Positions 52,870-61,961 of a stretch of DNA of 64,000 nt are shown here, piece by piece. Origin of the DNA: Nocardia sp. NBC_01503 (GTDB lineage: Bacteria > Actinomycetota > Actinomycetes > Mycobacteriales > Mycobacteriaceae). A model generated the notes under the pieces. The model was given only the letters and a program-made list of their open reading frames with translations, made no database searches and was not told the DNA's origin. Each line of letters opens with the position of its first letter. Within the stretch, counting starts at the first letter, position 1. Location: the NCBI RefSeq assembly GCF_036327755.1, contig NZ_CP109596.1, positions 3,472,001 through 3,536,000 on the forward strand, in the 5' to 3' direction. The position numbers and the translations under genes are program-made.

Positions 52870-53751
52870 ATGGACAGTATCGGTGACAGACAGAGGCTTC
52901 CCTACCTGCCGCGGCTGACGTGGCGGAGCTTGACCACCGGCATTCTCGCCGCCGCCGGAATCGGTGCGGCACTGCTGTTCACAGCGGGCGAGGCCGAGGC
53001 AACGCCGGTGAATATCCCCGGCATCGGACAATTCGAGATCTCCGATGAGATTGCCGCCCAGTTCGGACTCACCGCACCCGCCCCGGAATTGGGGACTGCG
53101 GAGGCTCCGGCCGCGGAGCAGGCGATTATCGAGACCTACGAATTCCGTCCCGTGACGATTCCCGGTGTCGGTACGACACCGACGCAGGGCATGGCCGCGA
53201 TTCCGGATCAGGTCGCACCCGCGGCCGTGGCGGAGCCGCTACCCGCCCAGCAGTTCACCTCTCCCGCACCGGAATTCCGGCAGGTGCGTATCGCGGGTCT
53301 CGGCGATATCGCCATTCCGAGCGGCCTGCCGCCGCTGGTGGGTATCCCGGGCGTGAGTGATGGCGCGGGCCCCGTGCCCGCGCCCATGCCCGCCGCCATG
53401 CCGAAGCGGACGGTCGGCGAGCGCGCGGCCGAGGCGGCGCGGACCCGGCTCGGCGCGAGCTACAGCACCGGCGCGGTCGGCCCCGACGCCTTCGACTGCT
53501 CGGGTCTGGTGCAGTGGTCGTATCGCCAGGCCGGTGTCGAACTGCCGCGCACCAGCTATTCACAGCTGGCCGCGGGCACCCCGGTCTCGGTGGACGAATT
53601 GCAGCCGGGCGATCTGGTCTCCTACTACGGCGGTGGGCACTCCGCGCTGTATGTCGGTGACGGCCAGGTCGTTCACGCCGCGAGTTACGGCTCCGGCGTG
53701 AAGCTCTCGCCGGTCGACAATATGCCGATCACCGGCGCCCGCCGCTTCTGA
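52870..53751 (+). CDS. NlpC/P60 peptidoglycan endopeptidase
   Basis: 293 aa exported protein. An N-terminal signal sequence (LTTGILAAAGIGAALLFTAGEAEA) precedes a Pro/Ala-rich linker with repeated IPGxG motifs (VNIPGIGQFEI, VTIPGVGTTP, VRIAGLGDIAI, VGIPGVSDG). The C-terminal 110 residues are the catalytic domain: the nucleophile Cys in DAFDCSGLVQWSYRQAGVELPRTSYSQ, and the His in GGGHSALYVGDGQVVHA. It should cleave D-Glu-DAP bonds in stem peptides. GGAAGGA lies 12-18 nt before the ATG. The stop abuts that of the GH20 gene. Confidence 0.92.
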   Translation: MDSIGDRQRLPYLPRLTWRSLTTGILAAAGIGAALLFTAGEAEATPVNIPGIGQFEISDEIAAQFGLTAPAPELGTAEAPAAEQAIIETYEFRPVTIPGVGTTPTQGMAAIPDQVAPAAVAEPLPAQQFTSPAPEFRQVRIAGLGDIAIPSGLPPLVGIPGVSDGAGPVPAPMPAAMPKRTVGERAAEAARTRLGASYSTGAVGPDAFDCSGLVQWSYRQAGVELPRTSYSQLAAGTPVSVDELQPGDLVSYYGGGHSALYVGDGQVVHAASYGSGVKLSPVDNMPITGARRF

Positions 53752-55314
53752 TCAGGGCCAGCCGACGGCATTGTTCCGGGCGATGAATTCCGGATACGCG
53801 ATGCCACCGGTGCCCGACCACAACTGCTGTGCCATCACCGACAGTCGGGTTCGCAGCGGTCCGGCGATCTGCTCGGGAGACATGGCATTCGGATCATCGC
53901 ACCAGAGGAAGAGCATGGAGCCACGCAATAGCCGCCGATCGGATTCGGGCAGTCGCGAACCATTGACGAAAAGTCCGGGATCCCAGGCGTACAGGAGTTC
54001 GGGCGGTGCGTTCAATGCCGCCGCCGGTCCGCCGGTGACGAAGTACGCCGGTGTGAATGCCGCATTGAGGATGGGGTGTCCGGCCGCGGTGATCTCCGCC
54101 GGGGTGCGCCCGCCCGGCAGCCAGGGCAGTCCACCCGCGCTCGCGGACCAGTACTGCATGACCACTTCGGTTTTCGGGGCGAGGGTGGCGGCCTGGTCGA
54201 AGCCGTCGTTCCAGGCCCGGGGTGTCTTGCCGAGAGATTCGACGATATCGGCGGCCCAATTGGCGAAGGCCACGATCACATCGCCCGCCGCCGCATCGGG
54301 TCCGAGGACCCGGGTGGCGTACTCGCTCAATTGCGGGTACCGGCTGTAGTCGGAGATGTACTCATCGCAGCCGAGGTGCCAGTAGCGACCGCGGAACATG
54401 GGTACGAATTCATGCAGGATTTCGCTGATGAATTGGTAGGCGGCAGGATTGGACAGATCGATCTTGCCGCCGATACCACCGGCGATGAGGTTGTCCCGCT
54501 CGGCATCCTGTGCACTGGTGTGCGCGGGGCGCAGCACCAGATCCTGGTGTTCGGCAAGGATGGCGTTCATATGGCTGGGCATATCGATTTCGGGCACGAT
54601 CTCGATGCCGTACGAGTCGGCGTAGTCCAGGATTTCGGCTATATCGGCGGCGCTGTAATGCTCCGCCGAGGTGATCTCCGGATGGATGCGGCTCGCCAGC
54701 CGGAAGCCCTGTGAATCCGAGAGATGCAGCTGCACCATATTCATGCGCAGATAGGCGGCGTCTCGAATGCGGTTCTTCACCCAGTCGACGGGGAAGAATT
54801 CGCGGCCGGTGTCCAGCATGAGTCCGCGTTCGGTGTAGTCGGGCCAATCCTGGGCGGTGCCACCGGGAATCGCGGTGCGCTGGCGCAGCCATTGCAGCAG
54901 GGTCTGGGTGCCGTGCGCGATGCCGGTCAGGTCGCGGGCGCTCAGGGTCAGCTGCTCGGCGGATGAAATACGGTATGACTCGGCGGCTTCCGGGGCATCG
55001 GCGGTTTCGCGCAGCACGATATCGCCCTCGCGTGCGCTCGCGCCGACCACCGGCACCGCCCTGCCGAGACGGGCGAGGTCCTCCGACAGCCGCTGTGCGG
55101 GCCCGCGCAGCGCCGCATCGGCGACAATGCGGGCGTCGGATCCGAGGGTGAATCCCGTTCCGCCGGAACGCCATTCCTTGATACTCGGCACCGTTGACGG
55201 AAGTGGTTGTGCTGCAACAGGTTCCGCGAAAGCGATGGGTGTGGCGGCCAGGGTGCAGGCCACCGCCGTCAAACAGCGGGAAATATGCCGGGTGAATCGC
55301 GAGCGGACGACCAT
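53752..55314 (-). CDS. Secreted GH20 beta-N-acetylhexosaminidase
   Basis: 520 aa. Signal peptide (RCLTAVACTLAATPIAFAEPVAAQ), then a GH20b-like N-terminal domain and a (beta/alpha)8 GH20 domain: ERGLMLDTGREFFPVDWVKNRI, LHLSDSQGFRLAS, IVPEIDMPSHMNAILAEH and the catalytic Asp-Glu pair in YWHLGCDEYISDYSRYP. It releases terminal GlcNAc/GalNAc from chitin oligomers or glycoconjugates, or from wall fragments. A Trp-rich pocket (MQYWSASAGGLPWLPGG) is present. Divergent from the beta-propeller gene, convergent with the NlpC gene. Confidence 0.92.
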   Translation of the reverse strand: MVVRSRFTRHISRCLTAVACTLAATPIAFAEPVAAQPLPSTVPSIKEWRSGGTGFTLGSDARIVADAALRGPAQRLSEDLARLGRAVPVVGASAREGDIVLRETADAPEAAESYRISSAEQLTLSARDLTGIAHGTQTLLQWLRQRTAIPGGTAQDWPDYTERGLMLDTGREFFPVDWVKNRIRDAAYLRMNMVQLHLSDSQGFRLASRIHPEITSAEHYSAADIAEILDYADSYGIEIVPEIDMPSHMNAILAEHQDLVLRPAHTSAQDAERDNLIAGGIGGKIDLSNPAAYQFISEILHEFVPMFRGRYWHLGCDEYISDYSRYPQLSEYATRVLGPDAAAGDVIVAFANWAADIVESLGKTPRAWNDGFDQAATLAPKTEVVMQYWSASAGGLPWLPGGRTPAEITAAGHPILNAAFTPAYFVTGGPAAALNAPPELLYAWDPGLFVNGSRLPESDRRLLRGSMLFLWCDDPNAMSPEQIAGPLRTRLSVMAQQLWSGTGGIAYPEFIARNNAVGWP

Positions 55315-55456
55315 CGAGTTCCCTTTCGGCGCGCGTCGAGACCGGCAAAAAATACCAGCAGCCTGTCACACTGGAGAAATAACGGTCGATATAGAGCATT
55401 ACTCCCCGCTTCCAGCGGAGAACCACTTCATCCGGCACGGACCAAGAGGTGTGAAA

Positions 55457-56421
55457 TGAGTAAAAAGCTATCCCTGGCCTCGGCCCGAGCGGGTGCCGTC
55501 GCACTGGCCGGTTTCACGGTGGCGGCGCTGTCGACATTCGTCGCCGGTCCCGCGAATGCCGCCCCGGTCTGCCCGGGTGCGGGTCAGCCGACCTTCGTGG
55601 TCGCGAATCCGGGTGGTTCGCTGGAGGGTTTGACGGTCGATCCGGCCGGCCGCGCATTCACCACGGATCTGCAGACCGGCCGGGTATTCCGAATCGATTT
55701 CCCGGGTGCGCCCGCGGTGCCGATCGCCACGGTGCCCAGTGGCGGCGGTGGCGCGCTGGCTTGGACTCCGGATGGAAAGCTGCTGGTCGGGTACGGTGCG
55801 GATGCGCGGGTGATCGCGGGTGACAGCCTCCGGCAGGCCGGGATCGTCACGGTCGATCCGAATACCGGTGCGGTCGCGCCCTATGCGGCTGGGTTGAGCG
55901 CGGCCGATGGTATGGCTGTCTCGCATGACGGAATCGTTTATGCCACCAACGATTTCGCCACGCTCATCGGACGCGTATATCCCAATGGTGTGGTGCAGCC
56001 CGATTGGGGCAGCCTCCCCAGTGCGAATGGCGCGGTACTCGGGGATGACGACCGCTTCCTGTATGTCTCGCGCACCTTTGTGAATCCCGGTGTGAGTCGT
56101 ATTCCCACCGATGCGCCGTGGGCCCCGCAGTCGATATTGGATCTCGGTGGTGGTGACGCGCTCGACGCCCCGGACGGTCTCACCTTGGATTCGCTGAATC
56201 GTCCGGTGGTGCCGATGAATCCGTCCGGTCAGGTGGTGCGCATCGATGCGCCGAATCAATTCTGTGTACTCGGCTTCGGCAACAATCTGACCAGCGTGGT
56301 GAGTTACGGCCGCGGTGACCAGGGCTTCTCGGCGGGCCGGTTGTTCGGTGCCACCTTCACCGGTGTGATCTACGAGATTCCGGGTGGTTTCGATCCGAAC
56401 GCGCGGACCGCGGCCCCCTGA
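55457..56421 (+). CDS. Secreted SMP-30/gluconolactonase-like beta-propeller protein
   Basis: 321 aa. Signal peptide (ARAGAVALAGFTVAALSTFVAGPANA) then a six-bladed propeller: LEGLTVDPAGRAFTTDLQTGRVFRID, ALAWTPDGKLLVGYG, GMAVSHDGIVYATND, and APDGLTLDSLNRPVVP. Two Cys (PVCPGAG and QFCVLGF) may bond the ends. It lacks clear lactonase metal ligands; an extracellular lactonase or a binding protein are both possible. The start at 55457 follows AAGAGGTGTG. It is not obviously tied to neighbours. Confidence 0.82.
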
Positions 56422-56613
56422 TCGAATCCGTTCGCGTTGTTCATGTCATGGCGAACGCTACGTTGCGTTCGCATGCGCTGCGATTCGCGAATTGCACACG
56501 AAAAGTGGTTTATGCCAGGTTTATTCGGTCTACCTCAGCTCAGTGACGTTGCAGCCTAATGCAATTGGGTTGGCGTTGTGTTGCAATAGAAACTGATGAG
56601 GGAGGTGGGGTCG

Positions 56614-57333
56614 ATGCCCGGAGGGCGACTCACGCCGGAGGATCGGCGACGTATCGCGATGGGTTTGGCGCAGGGTCTGGGGTATGCGGAGATCGCGCGT
56701 TCGCTGGGGCGTCCGACCTCGACGGTGAGCCGCGAGGTGACTCGCAATGGTGGACCGGGTGACTACCACGCGGAGTCGGCTCACGCTGCGACAGTGGTGC
56801 GTTCCCGGCGGCGGATGGCACGCCCCCGGAAGGCCGAAAAACCTTCGGGGACAGACGAATACGGTCGGCTTCCGGAGGTGGCCGGGGCCTTCGGCGCGGA
56901 GTTGGCGGAGCTGTTCGCGCGGACGGGTGTGCCGAAGATGGCGGCGGGTGTGCTGGCCCGGCTCTATGTCGCCGACTCCGGGAGCGCCACCGCCGGGGAG
57001 CTGGTGAATCATCTGCGGGTGAGCCCGGCGACGGTATCGGCGGCCGTCGGATATCTGGAGGGGGAGCGGCTCATTCGCCGCGAGCGTGACGGCGGTACCC
57101 GTCGTGATCGCTACTTCATCGACGAATTCGCCTGGTACCGGGCGACTCTCGCGAATGCGCGGGCGAATGAGGAGTTGGCGGCGAAGGCGCGGGACGGTGC
57201 CGAGGCGCTCGGTGCGCAGACTCCGGCGGGGCATCGGCTGCTGGGGATGGGGGAGTTCCTGGAGCAGGTGGGCCTGGATATGGCCCGCTCCGCCGAGCGC
57301 TGGCGAGTTCATTTGGGAGAGCGGGGAATGTAG
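56614..57333 (+). CDS. HTH_38 (IS30-type) plus GbsR/MarR-type fused regulator
   Basis: 239 aa. The N-terminus is a transposase-type HTH (RLTPEDRRRIAMGLAQGLGYAEIARSLGRPTSTVSREVTRNGG), the kind found in IS30 transposases. After a basic linker, a GbsR/MarR-like winged helix follows (AGVLARLYVADSGSATAGELVNHLRVSPATVSAAVGYLEGERLIRRERDGGTRRDRYF), with a C-terminal dimerisation helix. The protein contacts DNA through two domains. The start at 56614 follows GGAGGTG. It is followed by a palindrome at 57334 and an alpha/beta hydrolase. Confidence 0.87.
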   Translation: MPGGRLTPEDRRRIAMGLAQGLGYAEIARSLGRPTSTVSREVTRNGGPGDYHAESAHAATVVRSRRRMARPRKAEKPSGTDEYGRLPEVAGAFGAELAELFARTGVPKMAAGVLARLYVADSGSATAGELVNHLRVSPATVSAAVGYLEGERLIRRERDGGTRRDRYFIDEFAWYRATLANARANEELAAKARDGAEALGAQTPAGHRLLGMGEFLEQVGLDMARSAERWRVHLGERGM

Positions 57334-57354
57334 ACATACATACGGTATGTATGT
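57334..57354. promoter_or_regulatory. 21-bp palindromic operator upstream of the hydrolase-tetR pair
   Basis: ACATACATAC (57334-57343) and GTATGTATGT (57345-57354) are exact reverse complements around one G. It begins at the stop codon of the HTH/MarR gene and precedes the hydrolase by 36 nt. The form is typical of TetR-family operators, so the TetR encoded behind the hydrolase is the likely binder; the HTH/MarR protein is another candidate. Confidence 0.72.
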
Positions 57355-57390
57355 AAAGGTGGTGGGGTACCCACGGGCATTGGAGCAACG

Positions 57391-58257
57391 ATGGCAATAA
57401 GCACATCCCTCGGCCGTACCCATGAGGTGGACCTACCCGGCGGCCGCATCAGGTACCACGACACCGGTGAGGGGCCGCCGGTCGTCTTCATTCACGGACT
57501 ACTGGTCAATGCCGATCTCTGGCGCAAGGTCGTACCCGAGATCGCGGCGGCGGGCTACCGCTGTCTGGCCCCCGATCTGCCGCTCGGATCACACGAAATA
57601 CCCGTTCCCGCAGCCGATCTCACCCCGACCGGAGTCGCGGATCTGATCGCCGCCTTCCTGGAGCGCCTGGATCTGCGCGATGTCGCCCTCATCGCCAATG
57701 ACACCGGCGGTGCGATCACCCAGGTGTTGCTGGCGCGCAACCGTTCTCGGATCGGGCGCGTGGTGCTGGCCTCGGTCGACAATTACGAGCGCTTCCTGCC
57801 GCCGCCGCTGAACGCACTGCCCGGGCTGGCCCGTATTCCGGGTTCACTGCGCCCGCTCACCGAGGCCATGCGCTGGCGTGCGCTGCACCGGCTGCCCATC
57901 GCCTTCGGCTGGGTCGCCAAGCGGCCGGTTCCGCCGGAGATCGCGGACTCCTATCTGCTGCCGAGCCGGCGTTCGGCCGCCATCCGCAAGGACCTGCGGC
58001 GACTCCTGCGGACCTTGAAGAACAGCTACACCCTCGAGGCCGCCGAGCATTTCGCCGAGATCGACATCCCGGTGCTGGTGGTCTGGGCGCGTGCGGACAA
58101 GTTCTTCCCGGTCTCCTGCGCCGAGCGCCTGGCCCGCGACTTCCCGAACTCCACCCTGCGTTTCATCGATGATTCGTACACCTTCCTGCCCGAGGACCAG
58201 CCCGAGTTGCTGACCACCGCGATCCTGGAGTTCACTCGGCTGCATGCCACGCCGTAG
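57391..58257 (+). CDS. Alpha/beta hydrolase with unusual catalytic residues
   Basis: 288 aa alpha/beta hydrolase fold: oxyanion-hole strand VVFIHGLLVNADLW, nucleophile elbow ALIANDTGGAITQ and the acid strand VLVVWARADKFFPV. The elbow has Asp where serine hydrolases have Ser (as in haloalkane dehalogenases), and the segment where the catalytic His is expected reads DDSYTFLPEDQPE, with Thr for His. The enzyme may therefore be non-hydrolytic or use another mechanism. It is co-transcribed with a TetR gene that overlaps its end by 14 nt and is controlled, by inference, through the palindrome at 57334. Confidence 0.88.
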   Translation: MAISTSLGRTHEVDLPGGRIRYHDTGEGPPVVFIHGLLVNADLWRKVVPEIAAAGYRCLAPDLPLGSHEIPVPAADLTPTGVADLIAAFLERLDLRDVALIANDTGGAITQVLLARNRSRIGRVVLASVDNYERFLPPPLNALPGLARIPGSLRPLTEAMRWRALHRLPIAFGWVAKRPVPPEIADSYLLPSRRSAAIRKDLRRLLRTLKNSYTLEAAEHFAEIDIPVLVVWARADKFFPVSCAERLARDFPNSTLRFIDDSYTFLPEDQPELLTTAILEFTRLHATP

Positions 58258-58843
58258 CCAGGAGGACCGCTCGCGCACCACCAGGGCCGCGCTCGAGGAC
58301 GCCGGACGCCGGTTGTTCATCGAGCGCGGCTTCGCCGGTACCTCCGCGCAGGACCTGGTGGCCGCCGCCGGTGTCACGCGCGGCGCACTGCATCACCACT
58401 ACGGCGATAAGCGCGGGCTGTTTCTGGCGGTGCTGGAGCAGGTGGAGGTGGAGTCCTCCGCCGAGATCGAAAATGCCATCGCCGCACATGATCCCGCCGA
58501 TCTGCTGGGCGGAATGGCCATCGGCCTGGCCACCTTCCTGGAGATCTGCCGCCGCCCGGCCATGCTCCAGATCGTGCTGCTGGATGGCCCGACGGTCCTG
58601 GGATGGCAGGCTTTTCGCGAATTCGAGGCGCAGCACGGGCTGGGATTGATCACCGCACTGCTGGAGCGCGGCCGTGAGGCCGGGCTGATCGCAGACGCGC
58701 CGATTCCCATGCTGGCGCAGCTCCTGGTGAGCGCGCTGAGCGAGGCGGCGCTCATGGTGGCCAATGCCGCGGATCCCGATCTCGCGCGAACGCAGGCACA
58801 GCAATCCATCATGCTGTTGCTCGCGGGCATCCTGCGCGGCTGA
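58244..58843 (+). CDS. TetR-family repressor
   Basis: 199 aa. N-terminal HTH RRLFIERGFAGTSAQDLVAAAGVTRGALHHHYGDKRGLFLAVLE, then a helical ligand-binding domain (LEICRRPAMLQIVLLDGPTVLGW). The gene starts inside the hydrolase gene, so both are translated from one mRNA. It should repress its own operon through the 21-bp palindrome; the inducer may be the hydrolase substrate. Confidence 0.92.
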   Translation: MPRRSQEDRSRTTRAALEDAGRRLFIERGFAGTSAQDLVAAAGVTRGALHHHYGDKRGLFLAVLEQVEVESSAEIENAIAAHDPADLLGGMAIGLATFLEICRRPAMLQIVLLDGPTVLGWQAFREFEAQHGLGLITALLERGREAGLIADAPIPMLAQLLVSALSEAALMVANAADPDLARTQAQQSIMLLLAGILRG

Positions 58844-58863
58844 CGCGGCGGTGTCGGCGAGAA

Positions 58864-59112
58864 CTACGGTGGCGGCGAACCCGAAGGCGTGCCGGGTAAG
58901 GGGTGCACGGCGATTCCCGGGAATCGGCGATGAATGCGATCCGCATAGCGGTGCACCGCGGCGAGTTCGGCATCCAAGGAGCGGCGGACATCGAGTGTGG
59001 CCCCGCTTTGTAATCGGCGGACCAGGGTCGCGGCGTGTTTTTCCAGCTCGGCCAGAAAGACCCGCGCCTGCGCCAACTCGGGATCCTCGGCACTGTCGTA
59101 ACTATCGAACAT
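58864..59112 (-). CDS. Small helical hypothetical protein, 82 aa
   Basis: MFDSYDSAEDPELAQARVFL and onward: two or three predicted helices (ELEKHAATLVRRLQSGATLD, LDAELAAVHRYADRIHRRFPG) and a Pro-rich tail. No known domain. Its codon usage looks coding and it converges on tetR; the call is moderate. Confidence 0.5.
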   Translation of the reverse strand: MFDSYDSAEDPELAQARVFLAELEKHAATLVRRLQSGATLDVRRSLDAELAAVHRYADRIHRRFPGIAVHPLPGTPSGSPPP

Positions 59113-59366
59113 CGGCTACTCGGATCATGCGGTTCGGGTGCGCCTTTCGGCAGCGCGACCCTCTGGGCTGCATATCGCGGAAGTATTCCACGCTGTCTGC
59201 GAATGCGCTGGCCGAATGGTTTGCGATCCTGCGACATTCGCGAATCGATTCGACATTGGTGTCGCGGGAAATCCCGGGCGGCCGCGCGCAGTGTTTGCCA
59301 ATTATTGCCTGACCTCGGGTATCGCTGGTCTCGCGCACTTCACCATTGCCGGGTGAGAATCTGTGG

Positions 59367-60164
59367 ATGGCATCCGTACCGCCCTTCACCCGTTTCGTCG
59401 CCCTCGGTGACAGTCAGACCGAGGGTGTCGGCGACCCCGATGGGAACGGCGGTCTCCGGGGCTGGGCGGACCGTTTCGCCGGCAAGTTGGCCACCGCGAA
59501 TCCCGGCCTGCTCTACGCCAATCTGGCGATTCGGGGGCGGCGCACCGCACGTATTCGCGCCGAGCAGTTGGAGGCGGCGCTGGCCTTGCGGCCGGATCTG
59601 GTGGCGCTCATCGCGGGAATGAACGATCTCATTCGGCCGCGCTTCGATCAGGCGGGCACGCTCGCCGATATCGAGGCCATGCTGGCGGCGCTGACCGAGG
59701 CGGGGGCGCGGGTCATCAGCTTCACCTTCCCCGATATCGGGAGCGTGGCTCCGCTGGTGCGACCGCTGTCCGGGCGGGTGCGCGCCATGAATGCCGAAAT
59801 GCGGGTGCTGGCGGCGAGATACGATGTCACGCTGGTCGACTTCGAACCCGTCCGCACCACCTCGGACCCGCGCGCGTGGGCCGATGACCGGCTGCATCTG
59901 AGTCCGCTCGGGCATGAGATCGTGGCGCAGGCGGTGGCCGATACCCTCGCGGTGCCCGGGGCGGACGCGTCCTGGCGGGACCCGCTGCCGCCGATAACAC
60001 CGCAGCCGCAGCCATTCGATCGGGTCGCCGCCGAATTGCGCTGGTTCGCTGATCATTTCGTACCGTGGGTGGGCCGCCGAGTGCGCGGGCGTTCGTCGGG
60101 TGACTTCGTACTTCCCAAACGGCCGCAATTGACCGCGGTGCTACCCGAGCATTCTCGGCCCTGA
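59367..60164 (+). CDS. SGNH/GDSL hydrolase
   Basis: About 265 aa. Blocks of the SGNH family: I with the catalytic Ser (VALGDSQTEGVGD), III with Asn (LIAGMNDLIRP) and V with Asp and His (DRLHLSPLGHEI). Substrates of this family are esters such as lipids or acetylated sugars; none can be chosen here. No signal peptide is seen at the start MASVPPFTRF, so it may be cytosolic. The next gene converges on it across a family B repeat. Confidence 0.9.
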   Translation: MASVPPFTRFVALGDSQTEGVGDPDGNGGLRGWADRFAGKLATANPGLLYANLAIRGRRTARIRAEQLEAALALRPDLVALIAGMNDLIRPRFDQAGTLADIEAMLAALTEAGARVISFTFPDIGSVAPLVRPLSGRVRAMNAEMRVLAARYDVTLVDFEPVRTTSDPRAWADDRLHLSPLGHEIVAQAVADTLAVPGADASWRDPLPPITPQPQPFDRVAAELRWFADHFVPWVGRRVRGRSSGDFVLPKRPQLTAVLPEHSRP

Positions 60165-60205
60165 ACCCGCCGGCTACACCAACCTGCGTGCCCGAGCGCC
60201 CTGCC

Positions 60206-60241
60206 GTCATCCCGGCGTGTTTTTGGCCGGGATCCACACCG
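60206..60241. repeat. Interspersed repeat, family B, copy 4
   Basis: GTCATCCCGGCGTGTTTTTG at 60206, followed by GCCGGGATCCACACCG ending at 60241: same unit as 10881-10915 and 50653-50686. It is between the convergent SGNH and acyl-CoA ligase genes. Confidence 0.8.
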
Positions 60242-60273
60242 CTGTACTCCGGCGGAGGCAGCGGCTACCTCCC

Positions 60274-61818
60274 TCAGTTCACCTGGCGACCGTCGGCATC
60301 CCAATACCGCTGGCGCAGATCGCGTTTGAGGATTTTGCCCGCACCCGAAACCGGGAGCGCGTCCACCACATCGATACTGCGCGGCGTCTTGTATCCGGCG
60401 ATACGAGATTTGGCGTGTTCGCGAATCTCCTCGACCGTCACCGTTTTCCCGGGTTGGCAGACGATGACCGCGTGCACCCGTTCACCCCAATCCTGGTCCG
60501 GCACACCGATAACCGCGCAGGCGGCCACGGCGGGATGCGCGGCGATGGCATTCTCGACCTCCGCGGAGTACACGTTCTCACCGCCGCTCACGATCATGTC
60601 CTTGAGTCGGTCGACAATGTAGACATAGCCCTCGGCATCCATGTACCCACCGTCGCCGGTGTGCATCCAGCCGTCCCGCACCGCGGCGGCGGTGTCCTCG
60701 GGGCGATTCCAGTAGCCGAGCATGACATGCCCACCGGCGACCACGATTTCGCCGACCGTACCGTGCGGCACCTCGCGATCGTCGGCGTCCACAATGCGCA
60801 CCTCGCTGTGCGGCATGGCGCGCCCGGCCGAACGCAGCCGACCGGCGATGTGATCCGCCGGGCTCAGCAAGGTGGCGATCGGCGACAGTTCGGTCATGCC
60901 GTACGCCTGCACGAAACCCGCTGCGGGAAAAGCCTTCATGGCTCGCTCCAGGACGGCGGCGGAGATGGGCGACGCACCGTACATGAGGTGTTGCACGCTG
61001 GACAGGTCATGGTCGGCGGTGACCGGATGATCGACCAGCAACTGAATCATGACCGGTACCAGGACCGTTCCCGTCACCGCGTGCCGCTCGATGGCGGTCA
61101 GCGTCGCCACCGGATCGAAGGCCGGAATCATCACGTGCGCGCCGCCGAGCAGTACCGTGCCGTACCAGCCCGCCAGATCCGCGAGGTGGAACATGGGCGC
61201 GGCGTGCAGGAAGCGCACGCCCGGCGTGAACAGGTGACCGCTGGCCACGCCGCCGAGTGCCGAGGTGGCCAGATTGGCGTGACTGAGCATGACGCCCTTG
61301 GGGAATCCGGTGGTGCCGCCGGTGTAGAACACCCCGGCCAGCTCCGAACCGCCGCGCCGGGCATCGGCGATCGGCTCGGTTCCGGCGATCAACTCCTCGT
61401 ATGCGAGCGTGCCCTCGGGGGTGGGGCCATCACCGGAGTGGATGACCGTGGTCAGCCCCGGATACTCCTGCCGCAGTGCGGGCAGCATGGCCGCGAAGGC
61501 ATCGTCCACCAGCAGCACCGCGGTACCGGAGTCACGCAGCGAGTACGCGATTTCGGCCGGGCTCCAGCGAATATTGACCGGGTTCAGCACGGCGTCCGCC
61601 CACGGGACCGCCAGCAGATACTCGTGATAGCGGTCCGAGTTCAGCCCCAGGATTCCGACCCGGTCGCCCGCGCCCACACCCAGTTCGCGCAGTGCGCCCG
61701 CCAGCCGGGCCACCCGATCGCGCACCTCGCGGAAGGTCCGGGTGCGCTTCCCGAAGATGGTCATGACGGCGTCGGGGGTCTGTTGGGCGGCGCGGTGCAG
61801 TCCCTGGGTCAGGTACAT
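60274..61818 (-). CDS. Fatty-acid/acyl-CoA ligase (FadD-type, ANL family)
   Basis: 514 aa AMP-forming ligase. P-loop-like motif VFYTGGTTGFPKGVMLSHANLA, A5 motif QAYGMTELSP, A7/A8 motifs TGDGGYMDAEGYVYIVDRLKDMIVSGGENVYS and the catalytic Lys in SGAGKILKRDLRQRYW. Start MYLTQGLHRAAQQTP at 61818 follows AAGGA. The substrate could be a medium or long acyl chain. It is divergent from the PucR regulator at 61962. Confidence 0.92.
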   Translation of the reverse strand: MYLTQGLHRAAQQTPDAVMTIFGKRTRTFREVRDRVARLAGALRELGVGAGDRVGILGLNSDRYHEYLLAVPWADAVLNPVNIRWSPAEIAYSLRDSGTAVLLVDDAFAAMLPALRQEYPGLTTVIHSGDGPTPEGTLAYEELIAGTEPIADARRGGSELAGVFYTGGTTGFPKGVMLSHANLATSALGGVASGHLFTPGVRFLHAAPMFHLADLAGWYGTVLLGGAHVMIPAFDPVATLTAIERHAVTGTVLVPVMIQLLVDHPVTADHDLSSVQHLMYGASPISAAVLERAMKAFPAAGFVQAYGMTELSPIATLLSPADHIAGRLRSAGRAMPHSEVRIVDADDREVPHGTVGEIVVAGGHVMLGYWNRPEDTAAAVRDGWMHTGDGGYMDAEGYVYIVDRLKDMIVSGGENVYSAEVENAIAAHPAVAACAVIGVPDQDWGERVHAVIVCQPGKTVTVEEIREHAKSRIAGYKTPRSIDVVDALPVSGAGKILKRDLRQRYWDADGRQVN

Positions 61819-61961
61819 GGGCGGATCCTTCGTCGAACGTCGGTGTCGGACGTCACAAGTATTTGCGGACGGATGTGACCTGGGCCATGGAGTGGGCACC
61901 GGAGTATTGCCGTTCCGGTTTGTTGGTTTTTCCAAAGTCCGGCCGTAGCCTCGAATCCGAT

